Source of the DNA: Streptomyces sp. RPA4-2
GTDB taxonomy: Bacteria > Actinomycetota > Actinomycetes > Streptomycetales > Streptomycetaceae
Length of the DNA stretch: 64,000 nucleotides
Direction of reading: 5' to 3'
NCBI RefSeq assembly: GCF_012273515.2
Contig: NZ_CP050975.2
Span: 7,626,001 to 7,690,000 of the forward strand
The notes beneath the pieces are model-generated. The model had not been told where the DNA came from and ran no database searches. It saw only the letters and a list, made by a program, of their open reading frames with translations. The stretch's first letter is position 1, and each line of letters starts with the position of its first letter. Positions 55,934 to 64,000 of this stretch are shown here, piece by piece. Position numbers and translations under genes: made by a program.

Positions 55934-58684
55934 ATGCAGGTAACACGCCGCAGGCGGGCCGGGAATGGCCGTCCGGGCCTTCTCAGCAGACGCGTCGGCC
56001 GGATACCACTGGTGACGGCCGGTATCACCGCCCTCGCTGTCGCCGCCGCCGGTACCGCTCTCGCCCAGACACGGCAGTTCGGCACCGAACAGGTCGGCCA
56101 GACCACTCATAACGGTCAGGTCGTCTCCAGCGACCAGTACATCGCTCCGTACGGCGACCGTCTTGTCATCGGCAACGGCAAGATCATGTCGTCGTCGGTC
56201 AGCCCGGACGGCACCCATCTCGCGGCCTCGGTCACCGACGGTGGTGCGGCGCTGTCGATCGTGGACCTCAAGAGCTGGAAGGTGCAGCAGCTCGTCAGCA
56301 GCGCCGCGTCGTCGGTTCCGCGCATCAGCGGCAACGACGTGGGCCAGGAAGGCCCCACCTACTCGCCCGACGGCAAGCAGTTGTGGCTGGGCCGGACCGA
56401 CGGATACACCAGATTCAGTGTGAACCCGGACGGCAGCGTCGCGGGCCCGGTCAACATCCCGATCCCGGCGGACGGACCCAGGCACGCACTGGTGGGCGAG
56501 GCGGTGTTCTCCCCCGACGGGGCCACCGTGTACTCCGCGGTCAACGGACAGAACCGCGTCGTCGCCCTCGACGCGGCGACCGGTGTCGTCCAGCGGAGCT
56601 GGACCGTGGGCAACGCCCCGCGAGACATGGTCCAGGTCGGAGGGAAGCTCTACGTCAGCAACGAGGGCGGCCGCCCGGCGAGGCCCGGCGAGACCACCAT
56701 CAACTCCTACAACACGCAGGTGCCGGCCGACCCGGTGACCGGTGCCACGACCACCGGCACGGTCAGTGTCATCGACCTGAAGAAGCCGGACGCCGCCGTC
56801 ACGAGCATCAACGTCGGTCTGCATCCGACCGCGATGTACGCGAAGAAGGGGGCGCTGTTCGTCACCAACACCGCCACCAACGACGTGTCGGTCATCAGGA
56901 CCGCCAACGACAAAGTCGTGCAGACCATCGCCACGCAGCCGTGGCCGGAGGCGTCGGTGGGCTACGAGCCCGACGCGGTGACGCTCACCGACGACGGCCA
57001 TCTGCTGGTGACGCTCGGTCGCGCGAACGCGGTCGCCGTCTACCGGTACACGAGCCCGCAGGAGCCGGTCAGCTTCGTCGGACTGCTTCCGACGGACTAC
57101 TTCCCCGCGGAGATCGCCACGGCCGGCAACCAGGTCGTGGTCTCCAACACCCGTGGCATCGACGCCCGTCGAACCACCACCAGCGCCGGGCACGGCACCC
57201 ACGACACCACGTCGAGCCTGACCCGTTTCACGCTGCCCGGCGACCGGGTCATCAAGTCCGAGACGGGCAAGGTCTTCAAGCAGAACGGCTGGACCGGCGA
57301 CTCGGTCAAGCTCGCCAAGGGCAGGAGCAAGGCGAAGCCGGTACCCGTCCCGGCGAAGCTCGGCGACCCCTCGACGATCAAGCACGTCTTCATGATCGTC
57401 AAGGAGAACCGGACCTACGACCAGGTCCTCGGTGACATCCCGCAGGGCAACGGCAGCCCCTCACTGACGCAGTTCGGCGAGAACGTGACACCGAACCAGC
57501 ACGCGCTCGCGGAGCAGTTCGGGCTGTACGACAACACGTACGACATCGGCACGAACTCCGCCGAGGGGCACAACTGGCTGATGCAGGCCGACAATCCCGA
57601 GTACACCGAGTCCTCGGCCGGCGAGTACCTGCGCAGCTACGACACCGAGGACGACGCTCTCGGCCACCAGAAGTCCGGCTTCCTCTGGACCGGCGCCCAG
57701 GCGGCGGACAAGTCGGTCCGCGACTTCGGTGAGTTCCACCAGTTCCTGACCAAGCCGACCGGTTCGACCTGGCAGAACCTGTACTGCGACTCCAAGAACA
57801 TGAACGCGACGGGGCAGCAGTCCGCGTACTCCCTGGTCTCCTCGTCACCGATCCCCTCGCTCAACAGCGTGTCGGTTCCCGCCTTCCCGAAGTTCGACAC
57901 CAGCGTCCCGGACGTCTACCGGGAGGAGATCTGGAAGCAGGACTTCGAGAAGAACGGGCCGGCGAACCTGAACATGTTCTGGCTCTCCAGTGACCACACG
58001 GGTGGTCCGGCGAGCCCGGCCGCCCAGGTGGCGGACAACGACCTCGCGGTCGGCAGGATGGTCGACGAGATCTCGCACAGCAAGTACTGGAAGGACTCCG
58101 CGATCTTCGTCGTCGAGGACGACTCCCAGGCCGGCCTCGACCACGTCGACGGCCACCGTGCCCCGGTCCAGATCATCAGCCCCTACGCCCGGCACGGCGT
58201 CGTCGACAGCCACTACTACTCGCAGATCACGATGATCCGCACCATCGAGCAGATCCTCGGGATCCACCCGATGAACCAGAAGGACAGCGCGGCCACCCCG
58301 ATGAGCGGGGCGTTCACCAAGAAGGCGAACCTCGCGCCCTTCGACGCCCTGGCCAACCGCACCTCGCTGACCGACGGCCTGGCGACCCCGCCGGCCTGCG
58401 GCACGGACACCCCCGCGCCGCAGAACCCCGAGGCGGCGGCCGTGCCGACGACGAAGGTCCCGGCCGACATGCGGCCGCTCGCGTCGCAGTGGGACACCTG
58501 GAAGTCGCAGCAGCGGCTGACCGGACCCCATGCCGTGCCCGACTACGCCAACCCCGCACAGATGAACCACCTCACCTGGTACCAGACCCACAACTGGAAG
58601 CAGCCGTACCCCGGCGAGAAGAAGATCTTCGCGCCCAAGGACGTGCCCGGCGCCTACATCCCGTCGTCCGAATCCGACGGCTGA
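55934..58684 (+). CDS. Secreted beta-propeller/phosphoesterase fusion
   Basis: A 916-residue protein with a signal or anchor at the N-terminus (AGITALAVAAAGTALAQ). Residues ~60-450 are a YVTN/YncE-like beta-propeller (SSVSPDGTHLAASVTDGGAA, YSPDGKQLWLG, FSPDGATVYSAVNGQNRVVALDAATG). From ~475 a phosphoesterase domain of the alkaline-phosphatase superfamily appears (IKHVFMIVKENRTYDQVLGD, EGHNWLMQ, SAIFVVEDDSQAGLDHVDGHRAP). ENRTYD and the DD-H-H pattern are metal ligands of the phospholipase C/acid phosphatase group. It would hydrolyse a phospho-ester outside the cell. It is last in the operon, ending at the strong hairpin 58705-58742. Confidence 0.9.
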   Translation: MQVTRRRRAGNGRPGLLSRRVGRIPLVTAGITALAVAAAGTALAQTRQFGTEQVGQTTHNGQVVSSDQYIAPYGDRLVIGNGKIMSSSVSPDGTHLAASVTDGGAALSIVDLKSWKVQQLVSSAASSVPRISGNDVGQEGPTYSPDGKQLWLGRTDGYTRFSVNPDGSVAGPVNIPIPADGPRHALVGEAVFSPDGATVYSAVNGQNRVVALDAATGVVQRSWTVGNAPRDMVQVGGKLYVSNEGGRPARPGETTINSYNTQVPADPVTGATTTGTVSVIDLKKPDAAVTSINVGLHPTAMYAKKGALFVTNTATNDVSVIRTANDKVVQTIATQPWPEASVGYEPDAVTLTDDGHLLVTLGRANAVAVYRYTSPQEPVSFVGLLPTDYFPAEIATAGNQVVVSNTRGIDARRTTTSAGHGTHDTTSSLTRFTLPGDRVIKSETGKVFKQNGWTGDSVKLAKGRSKAKPVPVPAKLGDPSTIKHVFMIVKENRTYDQVLGDIPQGNGSPSLTQFGENVTPNQHALAEQFGLYDNTYDIGTNSAEGHNWLMQADNPEYTESSAGEYLRSYDTEDDALGHQKSGFLWTGAQAADKSVRDFGEFHQFLTKPTGSTWQNLYCDSKNMNATGQQSAYSLVSSSPIPSLNSVSVPAFPKFDTSVPDVYREEIWKQDFEKNGPANLNMFWLSSDHTGGPASPAAQVADNDLAVGRMVDEISHSKYWKDSAIFVVEDDSQAGLDHVDGHRAPVQIISPYARHGVVDSHYYSQITMIRTIEQILGIHPMNQKDSAATPMSGAFTKKANLAPFDALANRTSLTDGLATPPACGTDTPAPQNPEAAAVPTTKVPADMRPLASQWDTWKSQQRLTGPHAVPDYANPAQMNHLTWYQTHNWKQPYPGEKKIFAPKDVPGAYIPSSESDG

Positions 58685-58704
58685 CCCTGGGCGTAACCAG
58701 TGAA

Positions 58705-58742
58705 GGGGCTCCTGGCCGGCACGGTCGCCGGCCAGGAGCCCC
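58705..58742 (+). terminator. Terminator of the ABC-phosphoesterase operon
   Basis: A perfect 16-bp stem (58705-58720 with 58727-58742) around a six-base loop. Confidence 0.9.
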
Positions 58743-59066
58743 TTCCGTCCGCGCCTGGGGGGGGCACCCCTGCGGGCTCGGCGCCGACCGGCCTCGCGGC
58801 TGTGGTTCGGCTTCTCCTCGCGGCGGGCCCCAGCCGTGTGCGCCGGCGCCGCTCCTACCGTCGTCGGCGCACGCCACGGACGATGCGCCATGGACGATGC
58901 GGACGTCGACACGTTCGTCGGCATCCGCGCCCCGCACCGTCTCCGCGATCAACAAGCCTCCCGGGGTGAGGAGTTGGGAGCTTGTGGACGCGCTCCAGAC
59001 GATACGTGAGGGCGCGCACGAGCAGTGTGGCCCGGACCGCCGTCTCGCGTGGCCCCGCGTGGGTGC
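58743..59066. other. Intergenic region, possible gene relic
   Basis: No intact gene. On the minus strand, about 58880-59000, a stretch reads LLTPGGLLIAETVRGADADE, reminiscent of the C-terminal strand of an O-methyltransferase, with no start or continuation. It may be a decayed fragment. Nothing else was seen. Confidence 0.3.
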
Positions 59067-59801
59067 CTAGACCGCCGTGCGGCCGGCGTCCGCCGCGATC
59101 GTGGCGCCGGTGAGGTAGCCGGCGCGTTCGGTCGCGAGGAAGTGGATGACCTCGGCGATCTCCCGCGGGGTCGCCAGGCGGCCGAGCAGGGTCGTCTTGG
59201 CGATCTGCTGGGCTCCTTCCTCTCCCATGGTGTCCATCACCATGTCGGTGCGAGTGGGGCCGGGAGCCACCGTGTTGACGCGGACTCCGGCCGGGCTGAA
59301 CTCGGCCGCCCAGGTGCGCGTGAGGGACTCCAGCGCGGCCTTGGTCGCGGAGTAGACGGACAGCCCGGCCATGCCGATGCGCGCGGCCATCGTGCTCACG
59401 TTGATGATGCTGCCGGAGCCCCGGGCCACCATGCCCGGCGCCAGCGCGGCGGTCAGGAAGTAGGGGGCCCGGATGTTGGCGGCCAGGGCGGCGTCGAAGG
59501 CCTCCACGTCCTGCGACGTGGTCGGCCCACCGGGAAACAGCGCGGCGTTGTTGACCAGGATGTCGACATCGCCGGCTTCCGCGGCGAGCCGGCGCAGCGA
59601 GGCGAGGTCCGTGAGTTCGGCCGGGACGAACCGCGCGCTGCCGCCGGTTTCGGTGATCGCCCTGACCGTGGCCGCACCGCGCTCCGGATTACGGCCGGAG
59701 ACGACCACGTGGGCCCCCGAGGCTGCGATCAGGCGGGCGGCCTCGCTGCCGATACCCCCGGTGGAGCCGGTGATCAAGGCGACTTTGCCGGTGAGTTCCA
59801 T
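59067..59801 (-). CDS. SDR family oxidoreductase
   Basis: A 244-residue short-chain dehydrogenase. TGSTGGIGSEAARLI is the NAD(P)-binding motif, LVNNAALFPGG the core strand, and YSATKAALESLTRTWAAEF carries the catalytic Tyr and Lys. IINVSTMAARIG supplies the Ser. It oxidises or reduces an alcohol/ketone. ATG 59801 is preferred over GTG 59810 since GGAAGG lies eight to nine bases upstream. It is divergent from a TetR gene across an operator region. Confidence 0.93.
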   Translation of the reverse strand: MELTGKVALITGSTGGIGSEAARLIAASGAHVVVSGRNPERGAATVRAITETGGSARFVPAELTDLASLRRLAAEAGDVDILVNNAALFPGGPTTSQDVEAFDAALAANIRAPYFLTAALAPGMVARGSGSIINVSTMAARIGMAGLSVYSATKAALESLTRTWAAEFSPAGVRVNTVAPGPTRTDMVMDTMGEEGAQQIAKTTLLGRLATPREIAEVIHFLATERAGYLTGATIAADAGRTAV

Positions 59802-59839
59802 GTGCTGCACCTTCCAGGAATCCGGTCGCGGGACCGGAG

Positions 59840-59892
59840 TGGGTTGTGCGTCCCAGATTGCTCAGCAAAAAATGGGTTGTCCACTCCAGAAT
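59840..59892. promoter_or_regulatory. Tandem TetR-like operator repeats, 33 bp apart, overlapping the SDR promoter
   Basis: TGGGTTGTGCGTCCCAGATT (59840-59859) and TGGGTTGTCCACTCCAGAAT (59873-59892) share 15 of 20 bases with a period of 33. On the minus strand TGGACA (59878-59883) and CAATCT (59855-59860), 17 bases apart, form a likely SDR promoter. Both copies overlap it. Confidence 0.6.
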
Positions 59893-59908
59893 CTTCTATG
59901 GTGGAGCC

Positions 59909-60565
59909 ATGACGACTCAGAACCGGACGGCGCCGAACCGGCAGAACGCCCCCGAGAGGTCCCTGACCCCCAAGGGCCGGGCGACCCGCCAACGGATCGT
60001 CGCCGCCGCCGCCCAGCTGATGTACGAGCGCGGCCTCACCGAGGCGACGCTGGAGGACGTACGGGCCGCGGCCGGCGTGAGCGGCTCGCAGATCTACCAC
60101 TACTTCGCGGACAAGCAGGCGCTCCTCCTGGCCGTCATCGAGTTCCAGACAGCGGCGGTTCTGGAACTGCAGGAACCGCACTTCGCCCGCCTGGACACCA
60201 TGGCCGGTCTGCGCGGATGGCGTGACTCCCTGGTGAACTACCAGCGCCGTCTGCAGTGCCGTGGCGGATGCCCGATCGGCACGCTGGGCAGCGAGGTCGC
60301 CGAGAGCAACCCGGAAGCCCGGCTGGCCGTCGCCTCGGGCTTCCTGCGCTGGGAGTCCGCGATCCGTGAAGGCCTGACGGCCATGCACGCGCGGGGGGAA
60401 CTCGACGCCGACCCCGACGACCTCGCCCTCGCCACCCTCGCGGCCCTGCAGGGAGGGCTGCTGCTGACGCAGATCCAGCGTGAGGTCCGGCCGTTGGAGG
60501 TGGCCCTCGACGCGATGCTCGACCACATCGCACGCGTCAGGACGGACGCGCCGGCCAAGCCCTGA
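59909..60565 (+). CDS. TetR family transcriptional regulator
   Basis: A 218-residue regulator. The TetR_N domain at about 22-80 reads TPKGRATRQRIVAAAAQLMY, then TLEDVRAAAGVSGSQIYHYF, with the recognition helix at SGSQIYHYFADK. The C-terminal ligand domain contains RLQCRGGCPIGTLGSEVAES, which recalls regulators of the YxaF/LmrA (TetR_C_) group. It probably represses itself and the divergent SDR gene through the two repeats upstream. GGTGGAG is just before ATG 59909. Confidence 0.92.
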   Translation: MTTQNRTAPNRQNAPERSLTPKGRATRQRIVAAAAQLMYERGLTEATLEDVRAAAGVSGSQIYHYFADKQALLLAVIEFQTAAVLELQEPHFARLDTMAGLRGWRDSLVNYQRRLQCRGGCPIGTLGSEVAESNPEARLAVASGFLRWESAIREGLTAMHARGELDADPDDLALATLAALQGGLLLTQIQREVRPLEVALDAMLDHIARVRTDAPAKP

Positions 60566-60656
60566 CCGGCCACTGGCTCCGTGTCGCTCTGTCGTCCTGC
60601 CGCCCCTGGCAGGAACCCCTACCGCTCCGCGGCGGTGTGGTGCGCAAGCGGATGCG

Positions 60657-61082
60657 TTATCGGTGGACCGGGCGGTGCCCGAACGGGTGCCATCGGTGGT
60701 GGTGCCCGTTGCCCTGACCGGCGTCGCTGCGGGGCTGGTCGCTCCGGGCCCCGTCGGTCTCGCTCCGGGTGATCAGGTCGTCGCGGTCCTTGCTGATGGC
60801 CGCCGTCCTGCGCCGGGACTCATCGAGGCCGCGGCGCGCGGTGCGGGCGCGACGCGCGGTGCGGCGGTATCCGGTCAGCAGCAGGCTCAGCCCGATCATG
60901 GCGGCGGCCCCGACCACGATGCCGGACAGGAAGAGCGTGCCTGTGGAACCGGTGACGTGGTAGCCGAAAACGGTGAAGCCGTCGGAGGCGAGGGTGTGCC
61001 CGCCGCCGGCGTTGCCGAGCACACCGGCCACGCCCACGACCACTGCGACAACAAGGATGATGAGGCCAATGATGACAAACAT
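60657..61082 (-). CDS. Small two-helix membrane protein
   Basis: A 141-residue protein. MFVIIGLIILVVAVVVGVAG is an N-terminal membrane helix, with a short outside loop and a second helix around 48-70 (LFLSGIVVGAAAMIGLSLLL). The remaining ~70 residues are cytoplasmic, Arg-rich, then His-rich at the end. GGAGAG is six bases before ATG 61082. This shape is common for streptomycete proteins of unknown function near stress genes. No function can be assigned. Confidence 0.75.
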   Translation of the reverse strand: MFVIIGLIILVVAVVVGVAGVLGNAGGGHTLASDGFTVFGYHVTGSTGTLFLSGIVVGAAAMIGLSLLLTGYRRTARRARTARRGLDESRRRTAAISKDRDDLITRSETDGARSDQPRSDAGQGNGHHHRWHPFGHRPVHR

Positions 61083-61415
61083 GGCACTCTCCGGATGTCT
61101 ACGGCATGTGCCTACAGTCAACGCCGTGGACGGAGTGGCGTCCAGCCGGGTCCGGGGGAGTCGAGGTGCGGAGCGCCGAGAGGTCCCACCCGGCGAAGGC
61201 CGCGGTGACGGCGGGTGTCAGGGGCGGCGAACGCCGGATTCACCGGCGCCGGCAGCGTGACGTGGGTGTGATCACAGGCATCACCCGTCAGCGCCGGAGT
61301 CGGGACGGCTCAACTCCGGAGCCGGGACGGCTGGTGGCCGTCAGTCGTCGACCGTGGCGAGGGCGGCGTCGTACCGCGCCGCGCCCGGCCCGCGGCGGCT
61401 GACCCACCACCGGGG
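61083..61415. other. Intergenic region with a 17-bp direct repeat
   Basis: No gene is supported. CCGGAGTCGGGACGGCT at 61294-61310 recurs with one change at 61316-61332, a 22-bp period. Otherwise featureless. Confidence 0.5.
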
Positions 61416-62342
61416 TCACAGTGCCCCCGCGTCCGCCGCGCTGCCGGAGCCGAGGTCGCGCAACAGGTCGAGGCAGACGGCGATCGCGGGTTCCTGCGCC
61501 GTGGCGTGGCGGACGGCGACCTCGATCGTGCGCGCCAGCGTCTCGTCCGTCACGGGTCTGACGGTCAGCGTCGTGGGGAGACGGGCCGTGGCCAGGCGGG
61601 GGATGAGGACCGGGTGGCCCCCGCTCGCGGCGAGGGCGATCATCGCGGAGAAGTCGGTGCAGGTGTGCCGCACATCGGGCGTGAATCCGGCCGACCGGCA
61701 CGACTGGAGGACGGCGTCCCCGCACGCCGTTTGCGCGGGTGCGGTGATCCAGGGCCTGTCCGCGAGCTCCCGCAGGTCGATCGGATCTCCCTCCGGACGC
61801 GCCGCCGGGTGATCGCCTCGCAGGACGGCGACCAGCGGATCGGTCCGCAGATGGCGGGTCTCGACGCCGGGGTACGCGGGGGTGGCGAGATTGGTGTAGC
61901 GGTAGACCAGAGCGAGATCGACCCGGCGCTGTACGAGCAGACGCACGGCGTTCTCGGGCTCGGCCTCCGTGATGTGCAGGCTCAGGACGGGGTGGGCCTT
62001 CTCCAGGGCGTCGCCGAACGGGGCCGCCAGCGGCACAAGAGCGCTGGGGAAGCAGGCAAGATGGACGGGCCCGGCCGGATCCTCGGTGTCGTGCAGGCGG
62101 CTTCGGGCTTGTTCGAGAGCGGCCAGCACGCCCTCGGTGTCCTCGGCCAGCCGGTGCCCGGCCGCCGTGAGACGGACGGAGCGGCCGGTGCGTTCCAGCA
62201 GCCGGGTGCGGGTCTCCTCCTCCAGGAGCCGTAGCTGCTGGGAGACGGCGGAGGGCGTGACACCGTGCAATTCGGCCACGGCGGTCACGGTGCCGTGCGC
62301 GGCCAGATCGCGCAGGAGAACGAGCCGTCGAACATCGAGCAT
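61416..62342 (-). CDS. LysR family transcriptional regulator
   Basis: A 308-residue LysR protein. The N-terminal winged helix spans about 1-60 (LDVRRLVLLRDLAAHGTVTAVAELHGVTPSAVSQQLRLLEEETRT). The effector domain extends from ~90 to 290. It is divergent from the zinc alcohol dehydrogenase, its likely target. A TAAGAT hexamer on its strand (62349-62354) ends six bases before ATG 62342, so the mRNA is probably leaderless. Confidence 0.93.
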   Translation of the reverse strand: MLDVRRLVLLRDLAAHGTVTAVAELHGVTPSAVSQQLRLLEEETRTRLLERTGRSVRLTAAGHRLAEDTEGVLAALEQARSRLHDTEDPAGPVHLACFPSALVPLAAPFGDALEKAHPVLSLHITEAEPENAVRLLVQRRVDLALVYRYTNLATPAYPGVETRHLRTDPLVAVLRGDHPAARPEGDPIDLRELADRPWITAPAQTACGDAVLQSCRSAGFTPDVRHTCTDFSAMIALAASGGHPVLIPRLATARLPTTLTVRPVTDETLARTIEVAVRHATAQEPAIAVCLDLLRDLGSGSAADAGAL

Positions 62343-62348
62343 TAGTTC

Positions 62349-62354
62349 ATCTTA
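62349..62354 (-). promoter_or_regulatory. -10 element of leaderless lysR gene
   Basis: On the minus strand the hexamer is TAAGAT, six bases before the ATG. No ribosome site is visible. Confidence 0.5.
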
Positions 62355-62455
62355 AATGCCTTCTGTAGACGATGTAGCTGGACGCGGGCAGGCTCCGGAG
62401 GCGACGCTGGCGACACAGCCAGTCCGTGACTTGCACCCACGTCAGGAGCCCGACC

Positions 62456-63499
62456 GTGCGCGCCACCGTGATCCACGGCCCGAACGACATCCGCATCGAC
62501 GAGGTCCCCGATCCCCGGATCGAGCACCCCGCCGACGCCGTGGTCCGCGTGGTCAACGCCTGCATCTGCGGCAGCGACCTCTGGGCCTACCGCGGTGTGG
62601 CCTCCCGCGTCGCGGGGCAGCGGATCGGGCACGAGTTCCTCGGGATCGTCGAGGAGGTCGGCTCCGAGGTCTCCGGCGTGCGGCCCGGCGACTTCGTGGT
62701 GGCGCCGTTCGTCTGGTCCGACGGGACGTGCGACTTCTGCCGCGAAGGCCTGCAGACCTCCTGCCCGCACGGCGGATTCTGGGGCGAGGTCGGGTCCGAC
62801 GGCGGTCAGGGCGAGGCGGTCCGCGTACCCTACGCCGACGGCACGCTCGTCCAGTTGCCGAAGGAGGCCGCAGGCGACGAGAAGCTGCTGCCCGGCATGC
62901 TGGCGCTCTCCGACGTGATGAGCACCGGGCACCACGCCGCTCTCTCCGCCCGGGTCCGTCCGGGCAGCACGGTGGCCGTGGTCGGCGACGGCGCGGTCGG
63001 ACTGTGCGGCGTCCTCGCCGCACACCGGCTCGGCGCCGGCCGGATCATCGCGCTCGGCCGCCACCAGGTCCGCACGGACATCGCCCGCAGGTTCGGCGCC
63101 ACCGACGTCGTCGCGGACCGGGGCGAGGCCGCTGTCGAGGCGGTCAAGGAGCTGACCGGCGGTCAGGGCGCGCAGGCCGTCCTGGAGGCCGTCGGCACCG
63201 AGGAATCGATGCGTACCGCGATCTCCATCGCCCGCGACGGCGGCGCTGTCGGCTACGTGGGAGTGCCGCACGGCGGCTCCGCCGGTATCGACATCAGCCA
63301 GATGTTCGACCGCAACATCACTCTCGCCGGCGGCGTCGCCCCCGCCCGCGCCTACATACCCGAGCTGCTTCCGGACGTGCTCAGCGGTGCCATCGACCCC
63401 GGCCTCGTCTTCGACCGCACCATCGGCCTGGACGGCGTACCGGACGGCTACCGGGCGATGGACGACCGCTCGGCCCTTAAGGTCCGCATCGCGTTCTGA
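62456..63499 (+). CDS. Zinc-dependent alcohol dehydrogenase
   Basis: A 347-residue MDR-family dehydrogenase. The catalytic zinc ligands are Cys in ACICGSDLWAY, His/Glu in IGHEFLGIVEEVG and the later region. The structural zinc loop is reduced to CDFCREGLQTSC. GDGAVGLCGVLAAHRLGAGRIIALGRH is the NAD(P)-binding fold. It oxidises alcohols or reduces aldehydes in the cytosol. GTG 62456 is chosen for the AGGAG seven bases upstream. It is divergent from the LysR regulator, and a hairpin follows. Confidence 0.92.
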   Translation: MRATVIHGPNDIRIDEVPDPRIEHPADAVVRVVNACICGSDLWAYRGVASRVAGQRIGHEFLGIVEEVGSEVSGVRPGDFVVAPFVWSDGTCDFCREGLQTSCPHGGFWGEVGSDGGQGEAVRVPYADGTLVQLPKEAAGDEKLLPGMLALSDVMSTGHHAALSARVRPGSTVAVVGDGAVGLCGVLAAHRLGAGRIIALGRHQVRTDIARRFGATDVVADRGEAAVEAVKELTGGQGAQAVLEAVGTEESMRTAISIARDGGAVGYVGVPHGGSAGIDISQMFDRNITLAGGVAPARAYIPELLPDVLSGAIDPGLVFDRTIGLDGVPDGYRAMDDRSALKVRIAF

Positions 63500-63508
63500 G
63501 GCCGTCCC

Positions 63509-63545
63509 CACGGGCCGGTACGAGAGCGTTGTCCACCGGCCCGTG
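63509..63545 (+). terminator. Hairpin after the alcohol dehydrogenase
   Basis: CACGGGCCGGT (63509-63519) pairs with ACCGGCCCGTG (63535-63545), with a 15-base loop. Confidence 0.55.
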
Positions 63546-63608
63546 AGCGAGTCGCCTCGACACGTCCACCGACGCGGTGCGGGTCCACGGCCCGGTTCGC
63601 ACCCCTTC

Positions 63609-63640
63609 TGCACCGAGTTCGTACTGCACCGAGTTCGTAC
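63609..63640. repeat. Perfect 16-bp tandem repeat before the last gene
   Basis: TGCACCGAGTTCGTAC is present twice back-to-back, ending 13 bases before the ATG of the next gene. Confidence 0.9.
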
Positions 63641-63653
63641 CGAGGAGAGCTTC

Positions 63654-64000
63654 ATGAAGATCGTGATCGCCGGTGGCCACGGCCAGATCGCGCGGCGTCT
63701 GGGCCGACTGCTCGCCGCCCGGGGAGACAGCGTCGCCGGGATCATCCGTAACCCGGACCACAGCGGTGACCTGCTGGCGGACGGCGTCGAGCCCGTCGTC
63801 CGCGACCTCGAGACGGCGTCGTGCGACGACGTCGTCCCGGTCGTGTCGGGGGCGGACGCCGTGGTCTTCGCCGCCGGCGCCGGGCCGGGCAGCGGCGCGT
63901 CGCGTAAGCACACCGTCGACAACCAGGCCGCCGTCCTCCTCGCCGAAGCAGCCCTGCGCGCCGGGGTCCGACGGTATGTGATGGTCTCCACCCGGGGCGC
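63654..64000 (+). CDS. NAD(P)-binding protein, partial (NmrA/SDR-like)
   Basis: 115 residues are visible; the gene runs off the window. It begins MKIVIAGGHGQIARRLGRLL, a GxxGxxG dinucleotide fold, then AGIIRNPDHSGDLLADGVEPVVRDL, GADAVVFAAGAGPGSGASRK (a loop typical of NAD(P)-binding oxidoreductases) and GVRRYVMVSTRG. This matches atypical SDRs of the NAD(P)H-binding type. GAGGAG lies seven bases before ATG 63654. The substrate is unknown. Confidence 0.85.
   Translation, partial: MKIVIAGGHGQIARRLGRLLAARGDSVAGIIRNPDHSGDLLADGVEPVVRDLETASCDDVVPVVSGADAVVFAAGAGPGSGASRKHTVDNQAAVLLAEAALRAGVRRYVMVSTRG

Noticed and set aside
58870..59000. Methyltransferase-like fragment on the minus strand
   Set aside because: Only about 20 residues look familiar and no start or continuation exists, so it is mentioned only as a possible relic.

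Overview
The window is high-GC actinobacterial DNA and almost certainly a Streptomyces chromosome. The evidence is third-position G/C codon usage throughout, a complete whiE-type spore-pigment polyketide locus, a monomeric NADP isocitrate dehydrogenase, many leaderless promoters (a TANNNT hexamer 6-8 bases before the start codon) and frequent ATGA/GTGA gene overlaps. No insertion sequence, phage gene, CRISPR array or replication origin is visible. Everything below was read by eye, and no database search was run.

Layout. 1-2.5 kb: an amino-sugar island with the end of a BadF-type kinase, a MurR/RpiR regulator, a SIS-domain protein and a 35-residue basic small protein. 3.4-9.8 kb: a secreted M4 metalloprotease, a thiolase behind a palindromic operator, a TauE-type exporter, and the cobalamin genes cobK and cobF facing each other. 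9.9-23.1 kb: a DUF309 protein, then two identical tRNA-Pro(GGG) genes (10.5 and 23.0 kb). Between them lie a sulfide:quinone reductase-like gene with a CsoR/CstR-like operator, a secreted SH3-like protein, a decayed-looking operon (PLP decarboxylase relative lacking its lysine and cysteine, dioxygenase remnant, intact maleylacetate reductase-like gene), a TPP riboswitch with an NCS1 permease and thiD, a peptidase/AsnC divergent pair and a large lipoprotein. 23.2-33.4 kb: an RpiB-like gene, then the spore-pigment locus (divergent hydroxylase whiE-ORFVIII, ORFI to ORFVII). A strong terminator follows, then a converging O-methyltransferase/beta-helix gene pair that may be an accessory to the pigment locus.

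33.7-47.1 kb: icd, an MscS channel, a crotonase, a flippase-like membrane protein, an ABC exporter under a MerR-type 19-bp-spacer promoter, a second NAD-kinase-like gene, an NhaA-DsbA fusion and a MarR-MFS operon. 47.2-53.3 kb: a three-subunit molybdenum hydroxylase operon and an XRE-cupin regulator divergent from an MFS pump across a perfect palindrome. 53.6-58.7 kb: an ABC transporter operon ending in a large secreted beta-propeller/phosphoesterase protein. 59-64 kb: divergent SDR/TetR genes with two operator-like repeats 33 bp apart, a small membrane protein, a LysR regulator divergent from a zinc alcohol dehydrogenase, and the start of an NAD(P)-binding protein cut by the window end.

Most points of interest are the pseudoenzyme-like operon at 13.6-16.3 kb, the extended spore-pigment locus, the small protein at 2.44-2.54 kb, the duplicated tRNA-Pro and a set of clear operators, several of which have no regulator nearby.
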